DNA of 64,000 bases from Phycisphaerales bacterium (GTDB lineage: Bacteria > Planctomycetota > Phycisphaerae > Phycisphaerales > UBA1924). The notes beneath the pieces are model-generated. The model was not told the origin of the DNA, made no database searches, and saw nothing but the letters and a program-made list of their open reading frames with translations. Positions 17,475-26,817 of the stretch are shown one piece after another. The translations under genes and the position numbers were made by a program. Position 1 is the stretch's first letter. Every line of letters begins with the position of its first letter. The stretch is from assembly GCA_017642965.1 (NCBI GenBank), contig JAEPOJ010000003.1:93138-157137 (forward strand), read 5' to 3'.

Positions 17475-19031
17475 TTACTCACGGGCGTCGTAGAACGCGT
17501 CGAGATCTCGCTTCATCTTCTGGAGCATACCCAAGTGCGCGTACATCATGTGCCCCGCCTCATAGTAGTGCATCTCGATGTTGTCCTTGATCTCCGGGCG
17601 AAGGAACATGTGATCGATCGTGTACTGCGTGGCGAAGTACGGCGTCGCGAGGTCGTAATAGCCGTTCGCAATAAAGACCTTCATATACGGCATCTTGTGC
17701 ATGGCCTGGCGGAGATTCTCGGCAACGTTTACGTACCTGTTCTCGCCGACGCTGCGGTATGACCAAGGCCACACGCTGGTCAGGATCTCATAGCGCAGAT
17801 CGGACTTGTATCCGAGATCTTCGCGGAGGTACTGGTTCATCGACTCGGTGTAGATCGACTGAATCGCCGTGTACGAGGGGTCGTACTCATAGGAATCGGA
17901 CGCGTCGTCTCGGTCGATCCCGACGAAGCGCGAGTCCAGTCGACCGACGGTCTTGCCCTGCTCGCGGAGCAGTTCTTTGGGGAACCGGGGCATGTTGAGG
18001 CGCAGCTGGGTCTGCAGCGCATACTCGGGCGACACACCCGTGTAGTCCGCGAGCTTCTGCGCGATGTTGGTACGCTGCGATTCGTCGAGCTGATCCCCGG
18101 CACCCAAGGCGAGCCAGTACTCGCCCATCGCGAACTCTTCCACCTCGCGCAGGAATGGCTCGATCTCCATTGATTGATACGGCTCATCGAGTGCATCATG
18201 GAACCAGGCCGTCGCGGCGAAGCTCGGCAGGAACAGCGGGTAGGGGAGGTCGTTGCCTACATCGAACCGCGCGGTCCCGAAGTTCATGATCGCGCTGACC
18301 AGGATCGTCCCGTTGATCGCGATCCCGTGCGTGTCCTGCAGTTCATCAACCAGCCCCGCGGCGCGCGTGGTGCCATAGGACTCACCCGTGATGTACTTGG
18401 GGCTCCCCCATCGGCCTGTCCGTCCAAGGTAGATGCGGATGAACTCCGCGACGGAGTTGATGTCCTCACGCAGCCCGTGGAAATCCTTCTCGCTCTTATC
18501 CTCGACCGGGCGGGAGTATCCCGTAGAGACAGGGTCGATGAAGACGAAGTCAGACTTGTCAAGCATGGAGTATTCGTTATCGACGACCGCGTACGGCGGT
18601 GGCCCGGGGTTCCCGAACTCATCGACAGGATTGACACGCTTCGGCCCGTACACCCCGAGATGCAGCCACACGGACGACGAGCCCGGGCCACCATTGAAGG
18701 AGAACGTGATCGGTCGCTCAGCCGCGTCCGGGAAGACCGGCTCCTCGCCCTCCTCGGGGATAGATTCCACCTTCCGGTAGGCCATGTAGAACATTGAGGC
18801 CGTCGGGTCGTGCTTGCCCCGCAGCTGCGCAAGAGTGAGCGTCCCCGCGACGGCCTGATAGCTCACTGGCTCGCCATTGATCGTCACGGTGTGGTATGTG
18901 ATCGAAGCGTCATCGGGGTAGACGACGAAGTCGCGCTCATCGTCCTGCGCCTGCGCTGGCATGGCCCAGAAGAAGCTAACGAGGGTCAAGGAGAGGACTG
19001 CCAGGATACTGCGGGGGATGTGATGTCTCAT
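17475..19031 (-). CDS. Secreted serine carboxypeptidase (peptidase S10)
   Basis: The 518-residue product carries a signal peptide (to AMPAQA, residue 28) and an alpha/beta-hydrolase S10 domain. The catalytic triad is Ser218 in TGESYGTT, Asp460 in NGYYDLATPY and His494 in YEAGHMMY; NGGPGSSS near residue 113 forms the oxyanion and C-terminal carboxylate site. S10 enzymes remove C-terminal residues from peptides at acidic pH and are uncommon in bacteria outside a few groups that digest protein. The start at 19031 puts the signal peptide first; no ribosome site is obvious. It lies upstream of the DUF2231 gene and is divergent from the leucine operon with an 85-base gap. Confidence 0.92.
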   Translation of the reverse strand: MRHHIPRSILAVLSLTLVSFFWAMPAQAQDDERDFVVYPDDASITYHTVTINGEPVSYQAVAGTLTLAQLRGKHDPTASMFYMAYRKVESIPEEGEEPVFPDAAERPITFSFNGGPGSSSVWLHLGVYGPKRVNPVDEFGNPGPPPYAVVDNEYSMLDKSDFVFIDPVSTGYSRPVEDKSEKDFHGLREDINSVAEFIRIYLGRTGRWGSPKYITGESYGTTRAAGLVDELQDTHGIAINGTILVSAIMNFGTARFDVGNDLPYPLFLPSFAATAWFHDALDEPYQSMEIEPFLREVEEFAMGEYWLALGAGDQLDESQRTNIAQKLADYTGVSPEYALQTQLRLNMPRFPKELLREQGKTVGRLDSRFVGIDRDDASDSYEYDPSYTAIQSIYTESMNQYLREDLGYKSDLRYEILTSVWPWSYRSVGENRYVNVAENLRQAMHKMPYMKVFIANGYYDLATPYFATQYTIDHMFLRPEIKDNIEMHYYEAGHMMYAHLGMLQKMKRDLDAFYDARE

Positions 19032-19116
19032 GAGCACAGCGTAAACGCGATTGATCGTTGCCGCAAGCGGTCGCCGAGGGGGAAGATTCTCACCCAGTCC
19101 CCTACTGTTAGGGACC

Positions 19117-20793
19117 ATGAGCGAGCCTGATCCAACATTGCGTACCCTGACCCAGGAGTTCCTGTCCCAAGAGGAGCAGATCAAGCAAGGCGGGGGCCCC
19201 AAGGCCATCGAACGCCAGCACGCCAAGAGCCGCCTGACGGCACGGGAGCGGATCGAGAAGCTCATCGACGACGGTTCCCATTTTCAGGAACTGGGGCTGT
19301 GGGCCGCGTACGGGATGTACGCAGAAGCGGGCGGCGCCCCGGGCGCGGGCGTGGTGGTTGGCATCGGGTCAGTCCACGGCAAGAAGCACATGATCATCGC
19401 CAACGACGCGACCGTAAAGGCAGGCGCCTTTTTCCCGATGACCTGCAAGAAAATCATCCGCGCCCAGACCATGGCCCATATGGCCCGCCTTCCGCTGCTC
19501 TACCTTGTGGATTCTGCGGGCGTTTATTTGCCCATGCAGGAGGATGTGTTCCCTGATACCGACGACTTCGGGCGGATCTTCCGCAACAACGCCCAGATCA
19601 GCGCCGATGGCATCCCGCAGATCGCCGCGATTATGGGCTTCTGCGTCGCTGGGGGCGGGTACCTGCCGGTCATGTGCGACACGCTGCTGATGACCGAGGG
19701 ATCCGGGCTCTACCTCGCGGGGCAGGCACTCGTGAAAGCCGCGATCGGGCAGGATGTCTCGGATGAAGAGCTCGGCGGCGCGGAGATGCACGCCTCGATC
19801 TCCGGCACCATCGACTTCAAGGAGCCTAGCGACGACGCATGCATTCAGCGTCTGCGATCGCTCGTCGCGAAGTACCCCGACGCGAACTTCGAAGAGATCA
19901 CCGAGACCCATATCCAAGCGTTCCGCGACGGCAACGACATCTACGACATCTTTACGGATAAGCCGGGCCAGCAGTACGATGTCAAAGAGATCATCGCATG
20001 CATCGTGGACTCGCGTGCGACGCCCAACGATGAGGGCCACAAGTCGCTTGAGCCGGACTTTGACGAATACAAGGCGACGTACGGTGAATCGGTCGTGTGC
20101 GGCTATGCCAAGATCGGCGGTATGGCGGTGGGCATCGTGGCGAACCAGGGCAAGCTCACCCAGCGCCAGATGCCTGGGGGCAAGGCCGGTCCAAGCAAGG
20201 CGACGGCCATGCCACGAGTGATCTACGACGACAGCGCGGATAAATCCGCCCGATTCATCATGGACTGCAACCAACGCAAGGTCCCGATCGTGTTCCTACA
20301 CGACACGACGGGGTTCATGGTCGGCCGTGACAGCGAGCAGGGCGGGATCATCCGCAGCGGGGCCAAAATGGTCAACGCGATGTCCAACTGCGTGGTGCCG
20401 AAGCTCGTCGTCATCATGGGCGGTTCATTCGGCGCGGGTAACTACGCGATGTGCGGGCGAGCATTCGATCAGTTCGTCGCGATGGCGTGGCCCGGCAGCA
20501 AGTGCGCCGTCATGGGCGCGGGCTCCGCGACTGGGACACTGGCCATGATCGAAGAACGCTCCCGTGCACGCAAGGGCGAGGAGATCGATGCCGAGACCCA
20601 CAAGGCGATCCTGGATGCCGTGCGAGACTCGTACAACGAACAGCAGGACATTCGCCACGGCGCAGCACGCGGCTGGGTTGATCGGATCATCGAACCCCAT
20701 AAGACACGGGAAGAACTCATCGATGCACTCCGGGCCGCCAATCAGGGATGGGACTATTCCGTAGAGTTCAAGACCGGCGTGCTGCAGGTCTGA
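19117..20793 (+). CDS. Acyl-CoA carboxylase carboxyltransferase subunit, methylcrotonyl-CoA carboxylase type
   Basis: The 558-residue protein transfers carboxyl from biotin to an acyl-CoA. The stretch DSAGVYLPMQEDVFPD, GRIFRNNAQISADGIPQIA and the C-terminal GGSFGAGNYAMCGRAF with MGAGSATGTLA match the beta subunit of 3-methylcrotonyl-CoA carboxylase (LiuB/MccB) better than the propionyl type. The next enzymes in the operon (HMG-CoA lyase, LiuC-like hydratase) support methylcrotonyl-CoA as substrate in leucine breakdown. The biotin-carrying alpha subunit is not in the window and must be elsewhere. The chosen ATG directly follows GTTAGGGACC; the upstream in-frame codons overlap the divergent promoter region. 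Confidence 0.9.
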   Translation: MSEPDPTLRTLTQEFLSQEEQIKQGGGPKAIERQHAKSRLTARERIEKLIDDGSHFQELGLWAAYGMYAEAGGAPGAGVVVGIGSVHGKKHMIIANDATVKAGAFFPMTCKKIIRAQTMAHMARLPLLYLVDSAGVYLPMQEDVFPDTDDFGRIFRNNAQISADGIPQIAAIMGFCVAGGGYLPVMCDTLLMTEGSGLYLAGQALVKAAIGQDVSDEELGGAEMHASISGTIDFKEPSDDACIQRLRSLVAKYPDANFEEITETHIQAFRDGNDIYDIFTDKPGQQYDVKEIIACIVDSRATPNDEGHKSLEPDFDEYKATYGESVVCGYAKIGGMAVGIVANQGKLTQRQMPGGKAGPSKATAMPRVIYDDSADKSARFIMDCNQRKVPIVFLHDTTGFMVGRDSEQGGIIRSGAKMVNAMSNCVVPKLVVIMGGSFGAGNYAMCGRAFDQFVAMAWPGSKCAVMGAGSATGTLAMIEERSRARKGEEIDAETHKAILDAVRDSYNEQQDIRHGAARGWVDRIIEPHKTREELIDALRAANQGWDYSVEFKTGVLQV

Positions 20794-20835
20794 CCAGCAG
20801 TATTCTTCCGACACCCCTCGATACTGAGGTTGTAC

Positions 20836-22875
20836 ATGCGATACCGAGTACTACATTCTCTCACCTGCTCCATATTTTTGAGCTGCGCTGGTCATGCGAC
20901 CGCGCAGGATGCCGACACGCCCGACGCGCAAGCCAGCGAGCAGCAGGCTCAGGATGCAGTCGCGCCTCCCGAGCCCCAACTCTTCGAGTTTGAGACCGCC
21001 GGCTTTGATTTCAGTCTTGAGGTGCCATTCGAGCCGGTGATCCGGGAATCGACCAATGCATCAATTTATGCTGTCACGATTCAGCGACGTGCTTCCGATG
21101 GCCTCGCCTGGGGAACCGATGGGAAGATGGCATTCGTGCGCCTCACGCAGACCATCGATTCGGTTGATGCCACGGGTACCGTCGAACAGTTGCTCGGCGC
21201 CACGGTCTCCGATGCGTTCCGTGCGATCGAGAACGCTTACGGCGAGGTGACCCAGGAAATCACGACAGACTGCACGCTTGAGATCCTCGGTGAGGAACGT
21301 CAGGGCAAGCGCATCGATATTGGCTTGCTACCGAGTGGCACACTCGCGTACGTAGAGTGTTACGCGCTCGAACTGGAAGATGGGACCGGGGTTGGGATCA
21401 CACTCAAAATCCATGATCCGGCCGGCGACGACATCCCCAACGACCTCATCATTGCGGACGACCTTCTCCTCAACCTCAGCGTGAACCCGCTCGATCCAGA
21501 GACCCCCTACTTTTATTCTCTGGGCGGCTATCCCATCTCTATCCCTGTGCGCTCGAGCATCCGCGAGGCCCAGAAGATCAACAAGTTCGTGACCGGCGCC
21601 ACAATCGCCTACGAGTACGGCTCGCTGCGCCTGCAGGTAATCGAGATCCCGCCCGAGGTGAACGCGCAGCGTGCGGCGGACTTTCAGATAGAGAGCTTCG
21701 ATCGCGCACTCGCTGATCAGGAAAGCCGCGGAGAGATCCAGTTACTCTGGTCGGGCGATGTCGCGATCCCGGGTGGGCAAGATGGCAACACGATCCTTTC
21801 CGGACGTGCGTATGAGGTCCGCATGGGGACGCAGGAGTTTGTGAGCACCATGCACGCGGCGATCGACGACGGGCGCATCGTTGTTGCGAACTTCTCAGGC
21901 GCATTGGAGCATGCTGAGAAGTTCACCGGCTACGCCTCCTCGTTCTTTGATCGACCGCTGGCCTCCGCCGCGAAGCCCAGGGGCACAGACGCCGCGTACG
22001 GCTATGAAGTTCTGATGCCGCATGGGCTTAATACAATCATCGCGCCCGAATCTGCAGAAAGCAGTGCTTTCGCCTTGACCGCGGATGAGCAGCTCAACTG
22101 GTCAGATTTGATCCCAAGCGTTACCGACCGCCATGCTGGGTTTACGCGCGTCGATTTCGAGATCGATAGTACCCTGACCCTCGCGGGAGCTCAGGAAGCG
22201 CTCCTTCGCAGCATCTTCGATGCGGAATCGGGTGAAGTCTTGGAGCGTGGTTCGCTCGATCTGGGCCGCGGGGACTCACTCGAGTACCAAGTGGTACTGG
22301 TTTCGCCTGAGATTCATGTCAAAAGCTATATGACGAACATCGACGGCGTTGGCGTGCTCATCTCGACCATCGCCCATCCCAAGTCGCTTGAAGGCCACGA
22401 TCTGGTGACGCAGTCACTGATCGGTCGGATCAGCAAATCCGATCTTCCCGGCAGCATCGATCTACCGTTCGGCAAGCTCAGCTACCCGGTGGATGAGACC
22501 CTGCTCTCACGATCGAACCCGAAGGGTGTTCGCGATTCATTCGAACTCCGCATGGACGATGGCACGCTGAAGATCCTCGTTCAACCGCTCAGCCCTGACG
22601 CTGCGGACGATCCGTTTATTCAGCACCTCCAGCCTGCTTGGGCTGCCTACGCCGGCGACAACTCGGCCTTGGCGTTCCCCGCGACCACAGCGGATGAGTT
22701 GGAGCAGATCGAGTTTGCCGGATCGGCCGCGAGGATCCTTGAGCTGCGGTCGGGTGGCGCGCCATACACACGCCTCACCGGCTTCATCTACGAGAACACG
22801 TTCATCACAATCATCGCTTCCGGTCGTGACGAGGCGCACGCCGATCGGCTCATGAGCCATATTGAGACCAAATGA
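20836..22875 (+). CDS. Large secreted protein of unknown function in the leucine operon
   Basis: No family is recognised. The 679-residue product has an N-terminal signal peptide (LHSLTCSIFLSCAGHATAQ, probable cleavage after ATA) and then an acidic, mostly beta-strand chain. Weakly similar modules seem to recur, each opening with a phrase like FDFSLEVPFE, GGYPISIPVR, YGYEVLMPHG or LPFGKLSYPV, which suggests about four copies of a fold of some 150 residues. There are few cysteines and no catalytic motif. GAGG lies seven bases before ATG 20836. It sits 42 bases after the carboxyltransferase gene and abuts the next gene, so it is inside the operon. Confidence 0.7.
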   Translation: MRYRVLHSLTCSIFLSCAGHATAQDADTPDAQASEQQAQDAVAPPEPQLFEFETAGFDFSLEVPFEPVIRESTNASIYAVTIQRRASDGLAWGTDGKMAFVRLTQTIDSVDATGTVEQLLGATVSDAFRAIENAYGEVTQEITTDCTLEILGEERQGKRIDIGLLPSGTLAYVECYALELEDGTGVGITLKIHDPAGDDIPNDLIIADDLLLNLSVNPLDPETPYFYSLGGYPISIPVRSSIREAQKINKFVTGATIAYEYGSLRLQVIEIPPEVNAQRAADFQIESFDRALADQESRGEIQLLWSGDVAIPGGQDGNTILSGRAYEVRMGTQEFVSTMHAAIDDGRIVVANFSGALEHAEKFTGYASSFFDRPLASAAKPRGTDAAYGYEVLMPHGLNTIIAPESAESSAFALTADEQLNWSDLIPSVTDRHAGFTRVDFEIDSTLTLAGAQEALLRSIFDAESGEVLERGSLDLGRGDSLEYQVVLVSPEIHVKSYMTNIDGVGVLISTIAHPKSLEGHDLVTQSLIGRISKSDLPGSIDLPFGKLSYPVDETLLSRSNPKGVRDSFELRMDDGTLKILVQPLSPDAADDPFIQHLQPAWAAYAGDNSALAFPATTADELEQIEFAGSAARILELRSGGAPYTRLTGFIYENTFITIIASGRDEAHADRLMSHIETK

Positions 22876-22892
22876 GATTGGAGAGCTCCCGC

Positions 22893-23297
22893 ATGAACCG
22901 CAAAGCTTCCATACTGACGACGTTCACGCTCTCCATCGCATGGGTTGCGATGCCGGGGTGCGTGGTGTGGGATATCAACGATGGGATCCTCGCATCGAAC
23001 GACAACCTCGGCCGCATTGAGGACGAACTCAACGCGATCGACGAAGGACTGGGGACGACGAACGAGAACCTCGGAACGGTCGAAGCACGCCTGACATCGA
23101 TGGATCAGCAGCTCAAGAGCCTGCAGACCCAGCTCGACGCCACGAATAAGCATCTCGAGTCGCTTCGCAAGACGATCAACAACATCGACCAGACGATCCC
23201 GTTCCTGAGCATCTCAGGCGACGATGAGGAGGAGCAGGAAGCGCTCGAGCATGAGAGCGAGTCGCCGACGAAGCCCGCGGAGCCAACCAGAGAATGA
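22893..23297 (+). CDS. Small coiled-coil lipoprotein
   Basis: The 134-residue product has a lipoprotein signal ending WVAMPGC (lipid Cys23), a coiled coil of about 75 residues (NDNLGRIEDELNAIDEGL and TNENLGTVEARLTSMDQQL) and an acidic, proline-rich tail. It resembles Lpp-like or spacer lipoproteins only in build. GGAGAG lies seven bases before ATG 22893; another ATG at 22872 overlaps the preceding stop but has no such site. The stop overlaps the next start (ATGA), so it is coupled to HMG-CoA lyase. Confidence 0.72.
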   Translation: MNRKASILTTFTLSIAWVAMPGCVVWDINDGILASNDNLGRIEDELNAIDEGLGTTNENLGTVEARLTSMDQQLKSLQTQLDATNKHLESLRKTINNIDQTIPFLSISGDDEEEQEALEHESESPTKPAEPTRE

Positions 23298-24223
23298 ACA
23301 CGCACGTTCGCATCACGGACGTCGCCCCCCGCGACGGCTTGCAGGCCGAGCAATCGGTCGTCCCGACGAGTGATAAGGCGACCCTCGTCGGGCTTGTTCA
23401 GCAGACCGGCGTCGAAGAGGTTGAGGTATCCAGCTTTGTGAGCCCGAAGTGGATACCACAACTCGGCGATGCGGCGGAACTCTTCGAGCTCGTCGCGGCG
23501 TCGAAGCCCGAGGGCGTGCTCTATTCCGCGCTTGTGCCGAACATGCGCGGGCTCGAAGCCGCGATCGCGGTCAACCAGCACGCACGCGAGGAACACGGCA
23601 TTGAGCGATTGATCGATAAGGTATCGGTGTTTGCAGCCGCGAGCGAAGGTTTCTCGCTCAAAAACACCAACGGCACGATCGAGGAAGTCCTGCAACGATT
23701 CGAGCCGCTCATCCCGAAAGCACACGAGCACCGGATGATGGTGCGCGGTTACATATCATGTATCGTGAAATGCCCCTTCGATGGCGACATCCACCCCGTT
23801 GCCGTCGCGGATGTCGCATCCCGGCTGCTTGAGATCGGTGTGGACGAGCTCGACCTCGGTGACACCATCGGTGCCGCCACCCCCGAGACCATCGAGCCGG
23901 TCATCATGGAAACCATCGATCGACTCGATGGTCGCGCGACGAACGGATTCGGAGACCCGACACTCACGCTCCACCTGCATGACACCTTTGGGCGTGCGAG
24001 CGATTGTGTTCGCATGGCGCTCGAGCTGGGTGTGCGGTCCTTCGATTCCTCCGCCGGCGGCTTGGGCGGGTGCCCCTACGCCTCGACAGAGACCACACGC
24101 GCGCCCGGCAACATCGCGACCAGCGTGCTTGTCCACACCATCCGGGAAGAGGGATACACCACCGGTGTTGACGATGCGGCGCTGCAGAGGGCGGGCGAGT
24201 TTGCCGGGGGACTGCTGCCATGA
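23294..24223 (+). CDS. Hydroxymethylglutaryl-CoA lyase
   Basis: HMG-CoA lyase cleaves HMG-CoA to acetyl-CoA and acetoacetate, the last step of leucine degradation. The 309-residue TIM-barrel protein shows VAPRDGLQ (catalytic Arg and Asp), EVSSFVSPKWIPQLGD, GYISCIVKCPFDG, the metal-binding HLHDTFGRA and the catalytic cysteine in GGLGGCPYA. Length is standard. Both ends overlap their neighbours by ATGA, so this gene sits in a tightly coupled run with the lipoprotein upstream and the crotonase gene downstream. Confidence 0.96.
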   Translation: MNTHVRITDVAPRDGLQAEQSVVPTSDKATLVGLVQQTGVEEVEVSSFVSPKWIPQLGDAAELFELVAASKPEGVLYSALVPNMRGLEAAIAVNQHAREEHGIERLIDKVSVFAAASEGFSLKNTNGTIEEVLQRFEPLIPKAHEHRMMVRGYISCIVKCPFDGDIHPVAVADVASRLLEIGVDELDLGDTIGAATPETIEPVIMETIDRLDGRATNGFGDPTLTLHLHDTFGRASDCVRMALELGVRSFDSSAGGLGGCPYASTETTRAPGNIATSVLVHTIREEGYTTGVDDAALQRAGEFAGGLLP

Positions 24224-24957
24224 TCGAGTTCTCTACCCAAACTGGCGTGAGCGTGATCGAGCTCGCACGCCCCGACAAACGCAACGCGATGCTGCCAGAA
24301 ATGCTCGATCAGCTCCATGAAGCGATCAAAGCGAGCCACGATGCGCTCGCGTTGGTCATCCTCGGCCAGGGGAAAACATTCTGCGCCGGCTTCGATCTCA
24401 AGGCATGCGCGGCTGACCCCGGAGGGGAGACCATGCGTGCCCTCCTCACTGGTCTTTCACGGTGCGTCGGCGCCATGCGAGATCACCCCGCACCGGTCGT
24501 GCTCGGAGTCCACGGCGCAGCGGTTGCCGGCGGGTGCGCACTTCTTGGCGGCGCGGACGTTGTCATCGCGAACCGCACCGCGAAACTCGGGTACCCTGTG
24601 GTCAGGATCGGTGTCTCACCTGCGGTCTCCTCGCCATACATGCTGGCCGCGATGCATGAGGGAGTCGTGCGGGCACGCCTGCTCGATACGGAACTGATCG
24701 ATGGCTCCCAAGCCCTCAAGCTCGGCATGATTCATGAGCTCTGCGAAGAAACGGGCGATGTGCGCCACCGCACGCTTGAGATTGCAGAGTCTCTCGCCAG
24801 CAAACCGGGCAGCGGCTGCAAAGCAACCAAGCGTTGGCTCAACGAGATCTGCAGCGTGAGTGGCGAGCGTGCGGGAGCCGGGCTCAACGCCTCGCTTGAA
24901 CTGACAGGGAACGACGAAGAAAGGGCGCGACTCGCGGCGCTGTGGGGAGCATCATGA
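24220..24957 (+). CDS. Crotonase-fold protein lacking both catalytic glutamates
   Basis: The 245-residue protein belongs to the enoyl-CoA hydratase/isomerase superfamily: the oxyanion segment FCAGFDLKA and GVHGAAVAGGCALLGGAD are clear. At the two positions that hold the catalytic glutamates in rat mitochondrial hydratase it has Ala107 (GGCAL) and Val127 (GYPVVRIG). It is closely related in motif layout (VSPAVSSPYM) to the next gene, suggesting duplication. It may bind acyl-CoA, act as a partner subunit or catalyse a different crotonase reaction. It overlaps its neighbours by ATGA on both sides. Confidence 0.82.
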   Translation: MIEFSTQTGVSVIELARPDKRNAMLPEMLDQLHEAIKASHDALALVILGQGKTFCAGFDLKACAADPGGETMRALLTGLSRCVGAMRDHPAPVVLGVHGAAVAGGCALLGGADVVIANRTAKLGYPVVRIGVSPAVSSPYMLAAMHEGVVRARLLDTELIDGSQALKLGMIHELCEETGDVRHRTLEIAESLASKPGSGCKATKRWLNEICSVSGERAGAGLNASLELTGNDEERARLAALWGAS

Positions 24958-25730
24958 CAAACGAACAGACTGCAAGCAGCGCGGTCCTCCTGAAGCACGA
25001 TGGCAGCATCGCGACGCTGACCATGAACCGCCCCGACGCACGCAACGCGATGTCCGTCGAGATACTCGATGCGATGCACGACGCCGTAGACGCGGTCAGA
25101 GATTCTGATGCCAGCGTGCTCGTCATCACCGGCTCGGGTCGAGCGTTCTGCGCGGGCATGGACCTCAAGGCCGTGCTGATCGAGCTCTCCGGCGACCCCG
25201 ACATGGGCGAGCGCCTGCTGACTCGCCTCGCAGAACTCACACTCAAGATCCGCTCACTACCACAGGTCACCGTTGCATCCGTGAACGGTGCGGCGATCGG
25301 TGGTGGCTGCGGCCTCACGTGCGTGTGCGATGTCACGATCTCGCACGCCGACGCGAAGCTCGGTTTTCCCGAAGTAGATCTGGGCATCTGCCCCGCCGTG
25401 ATCGCGCCATGGGTTGTGAAGAAACTCGGCGCCGGTGTCGCACGCAAGGCCATGCTCATGGGCGGCGTGATGAGCGGCACGGCTGGCCACGAGATCGGGC
25501 TTGTCGATCAGCTTGCACCCAACCGCGATACACTCGACTCACTCACCAGCGACGTCGCCCATCGTCTCGCAGAAGGCGGACCGAAAGCACTTTCTGCTAC
25601 GAAGAACCTCCTGAATCAACTTGACGGCTCGCTCGATGAATCGATGGTCATGCGAGGCGCCAAGCTGTCTGCGCAGGTGCTCGCGACACCCGAGGCACAA
25701 GCAGCGCTCGCGGCCCGGATGAAACGCTAA
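24954..25730 (+). CDS. Methylglutaconyl-CoA hydratase-like enoyl-CoA hydratase (LiuC type)
   Basis: The 258-residue crotonase shows FCAGMDLKAV, NGAAIGGGCGL and LGFPEVDLGICPAVIAPWVV. The first catalytic glutamate is replaced by Gly120, while the second, Glu140, is kept. This pattern with PAVI-P-VV is that of LiuC-type 3-methylglutaconyl-CoA hydratases known from Pseudomonas leucine operons, which hydrate methylglutaconyl-CoA to HMG-CoA. Its place after HMG-CoA lyase supports this. GGGGAG precedes ATG 24954; codons upstream overlap the previous gene. It is the last of the overlapping run; the next gene begins after 134 bases. Confidence 0.87.
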   Translation: MTNEQTASSAVLLKHDGSIATLTMNRPDARNAMSVEILDAMHDAVDAVRDSDASVLVITGSGRAFCAGMDLKAVLIELSGDPDMGERLLTRLAELTLKIRSLPQVTVASVNGAAIGGGCGLTCVCDVTISHADAKLGFPEVDLGICPAVIAPWVVKKLGAGVARKAMLMGGVMSGTAGHEIGLVDQLAPNRDTLDSLTSDVAHRLAEGGPKALSATKNLLNQLDGSLDESMVMRGAKLSAQVLATPEAQAALAARMKR

Positions 25731-25864
25731 CTCGGCGTCTTGAATCCTGCTCTGACGGGCGTTGATGCATATGATTTCATTGCACGCAAGCCCTGCGAGT
25801 ACGCGTGCGTCGGGACGATACGGTTGTTGTCCTCGGCTTCGTGATCGCAAGATACGGATATCGC

Positions 25865-26755
25865 ATGCCCACCGAACTCCTGCCCGTTGACTATGGCAGT
25901 GCCGGGGACGGTACCAAGAAGATTGCCACGCTCACGCTGGTCCAGCCGGGGCGACCTGTCGTTGTGATTGAGCAATCGCTGCTTGAGCAACTCGACGCAA
26001 CCCTTGACACGCTGCCGGATGATCTGGACGGGTTCATCCTCGCGTCAGCCGCGGAGCGTGCGTTTGTCGCCGGAGCCGATCTCAAGGCCATCATGGCCCT
26101 GGATGATGCCGAACTCCACACCTACCTCGAGTTCGGGGCACGTGTATTCCAACGTATCGCCGATTTCCCGTTCCCGACCGCGGCGGCAATCCATTCGACG
26201 ACACTCGGCGGAGGTCTAGAACTGGCGATGCACTGCGATGGGCTCATCGGGCTCAATGACGCCAGCGCCAAGCCCTATCTCATCGGTCTCCCGGAAGCGG
26301 GACTCAAGATCTGCCCAGGTTGGGGCGGGACGAACCTGCTGCCGGCACGCATCGATGCTGAGACCGCGATCGTGGCAACCGCGAACGGAACCGCGTTCAA
26401 ATCGGACATTGCAACGAAGCTGGGCATTTTCGACCAAACCTGCGACTCAAGAGAAGAGCTGATCCACACTGCCATGATCTGGCTGATTGGTCAGGAGAAA
26501 TCGGGTCGCTCAGGGCACCCCGCTCGCTGCATCCAGATGATGAACCCTGACGAAATCGAAACGGCGTTGGATAAGGCGAAGGACGATCTCGTATCGGCCT
26601 ATCACACCGACGCTGTGCTCGACGCGGTTCAGGCCGGGCTGAGCTCCGGCTGGACTGCCGCGTTGAAGTGCGAGCGTGACCACCTCGTCCGGCTTCGGAA
26701 CACTGAACCCGCGAAGGAAGCGATCGAGGCGTTCTTCAGCAAATCGAAGAAGTAA
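25865..26755 (+). CDS. Enoyl-CoA hydratase, FadB/FadJ N-domain-like
   Basis: The 296-residue protein resembles the hydratase part of the multifunctional beta-oxidation protein: FVAGADLKAI, TTLGGGLELAMHCD (Glu119) and GLPEAGLKICPGWGGTNLLP (Glu144). Both catalytic glutamates are present, so it should hydrate 2-enoyl-CoA. It has an extended helical C-terminus of about 90 residues but no dehydrogenase domain; that step could come from the separate enzyme at 61.6 kb. The ATG at 25865 begins the conserved protein; the earlier in-frame start at 25805 is not supported. No strong ribosome site is seen. The acyl-CoA dehydrogenase follows after 62 bases. Confidence 0.85.
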   Translation: MPTELLPVDYGSAGDGTKKIATLTLVQPGRPVVVIEQSLLEQLDATLDTLPDDLDGFILASAAERAFVAGADLKAIMALDDAELHTYLEFGARVFQRIADFPFPTAAAIHSTTLGGGLELAMHCDGLIGLNDASAKPYLIGLPEAGLKICPGWGGTNLLPARIDAETAIVATANGTAFKSDIATKLGIFDQTCDSREELIHTAMIWLIGQEKSGRSGHPARCIQMMNPDEIETALDKAKDDLVSAYHTDAVLDAVQAGLSSGWTAALKCERDHLVRLRNTEPAKEAIEAFFSKSKK

Positions 26756-26817
26756 ATCACCACCGTGTCCGAGGCGAAGCCGCTCCGGACGCGATTGACA
26801 CCAGAGGAGTCTGAACC

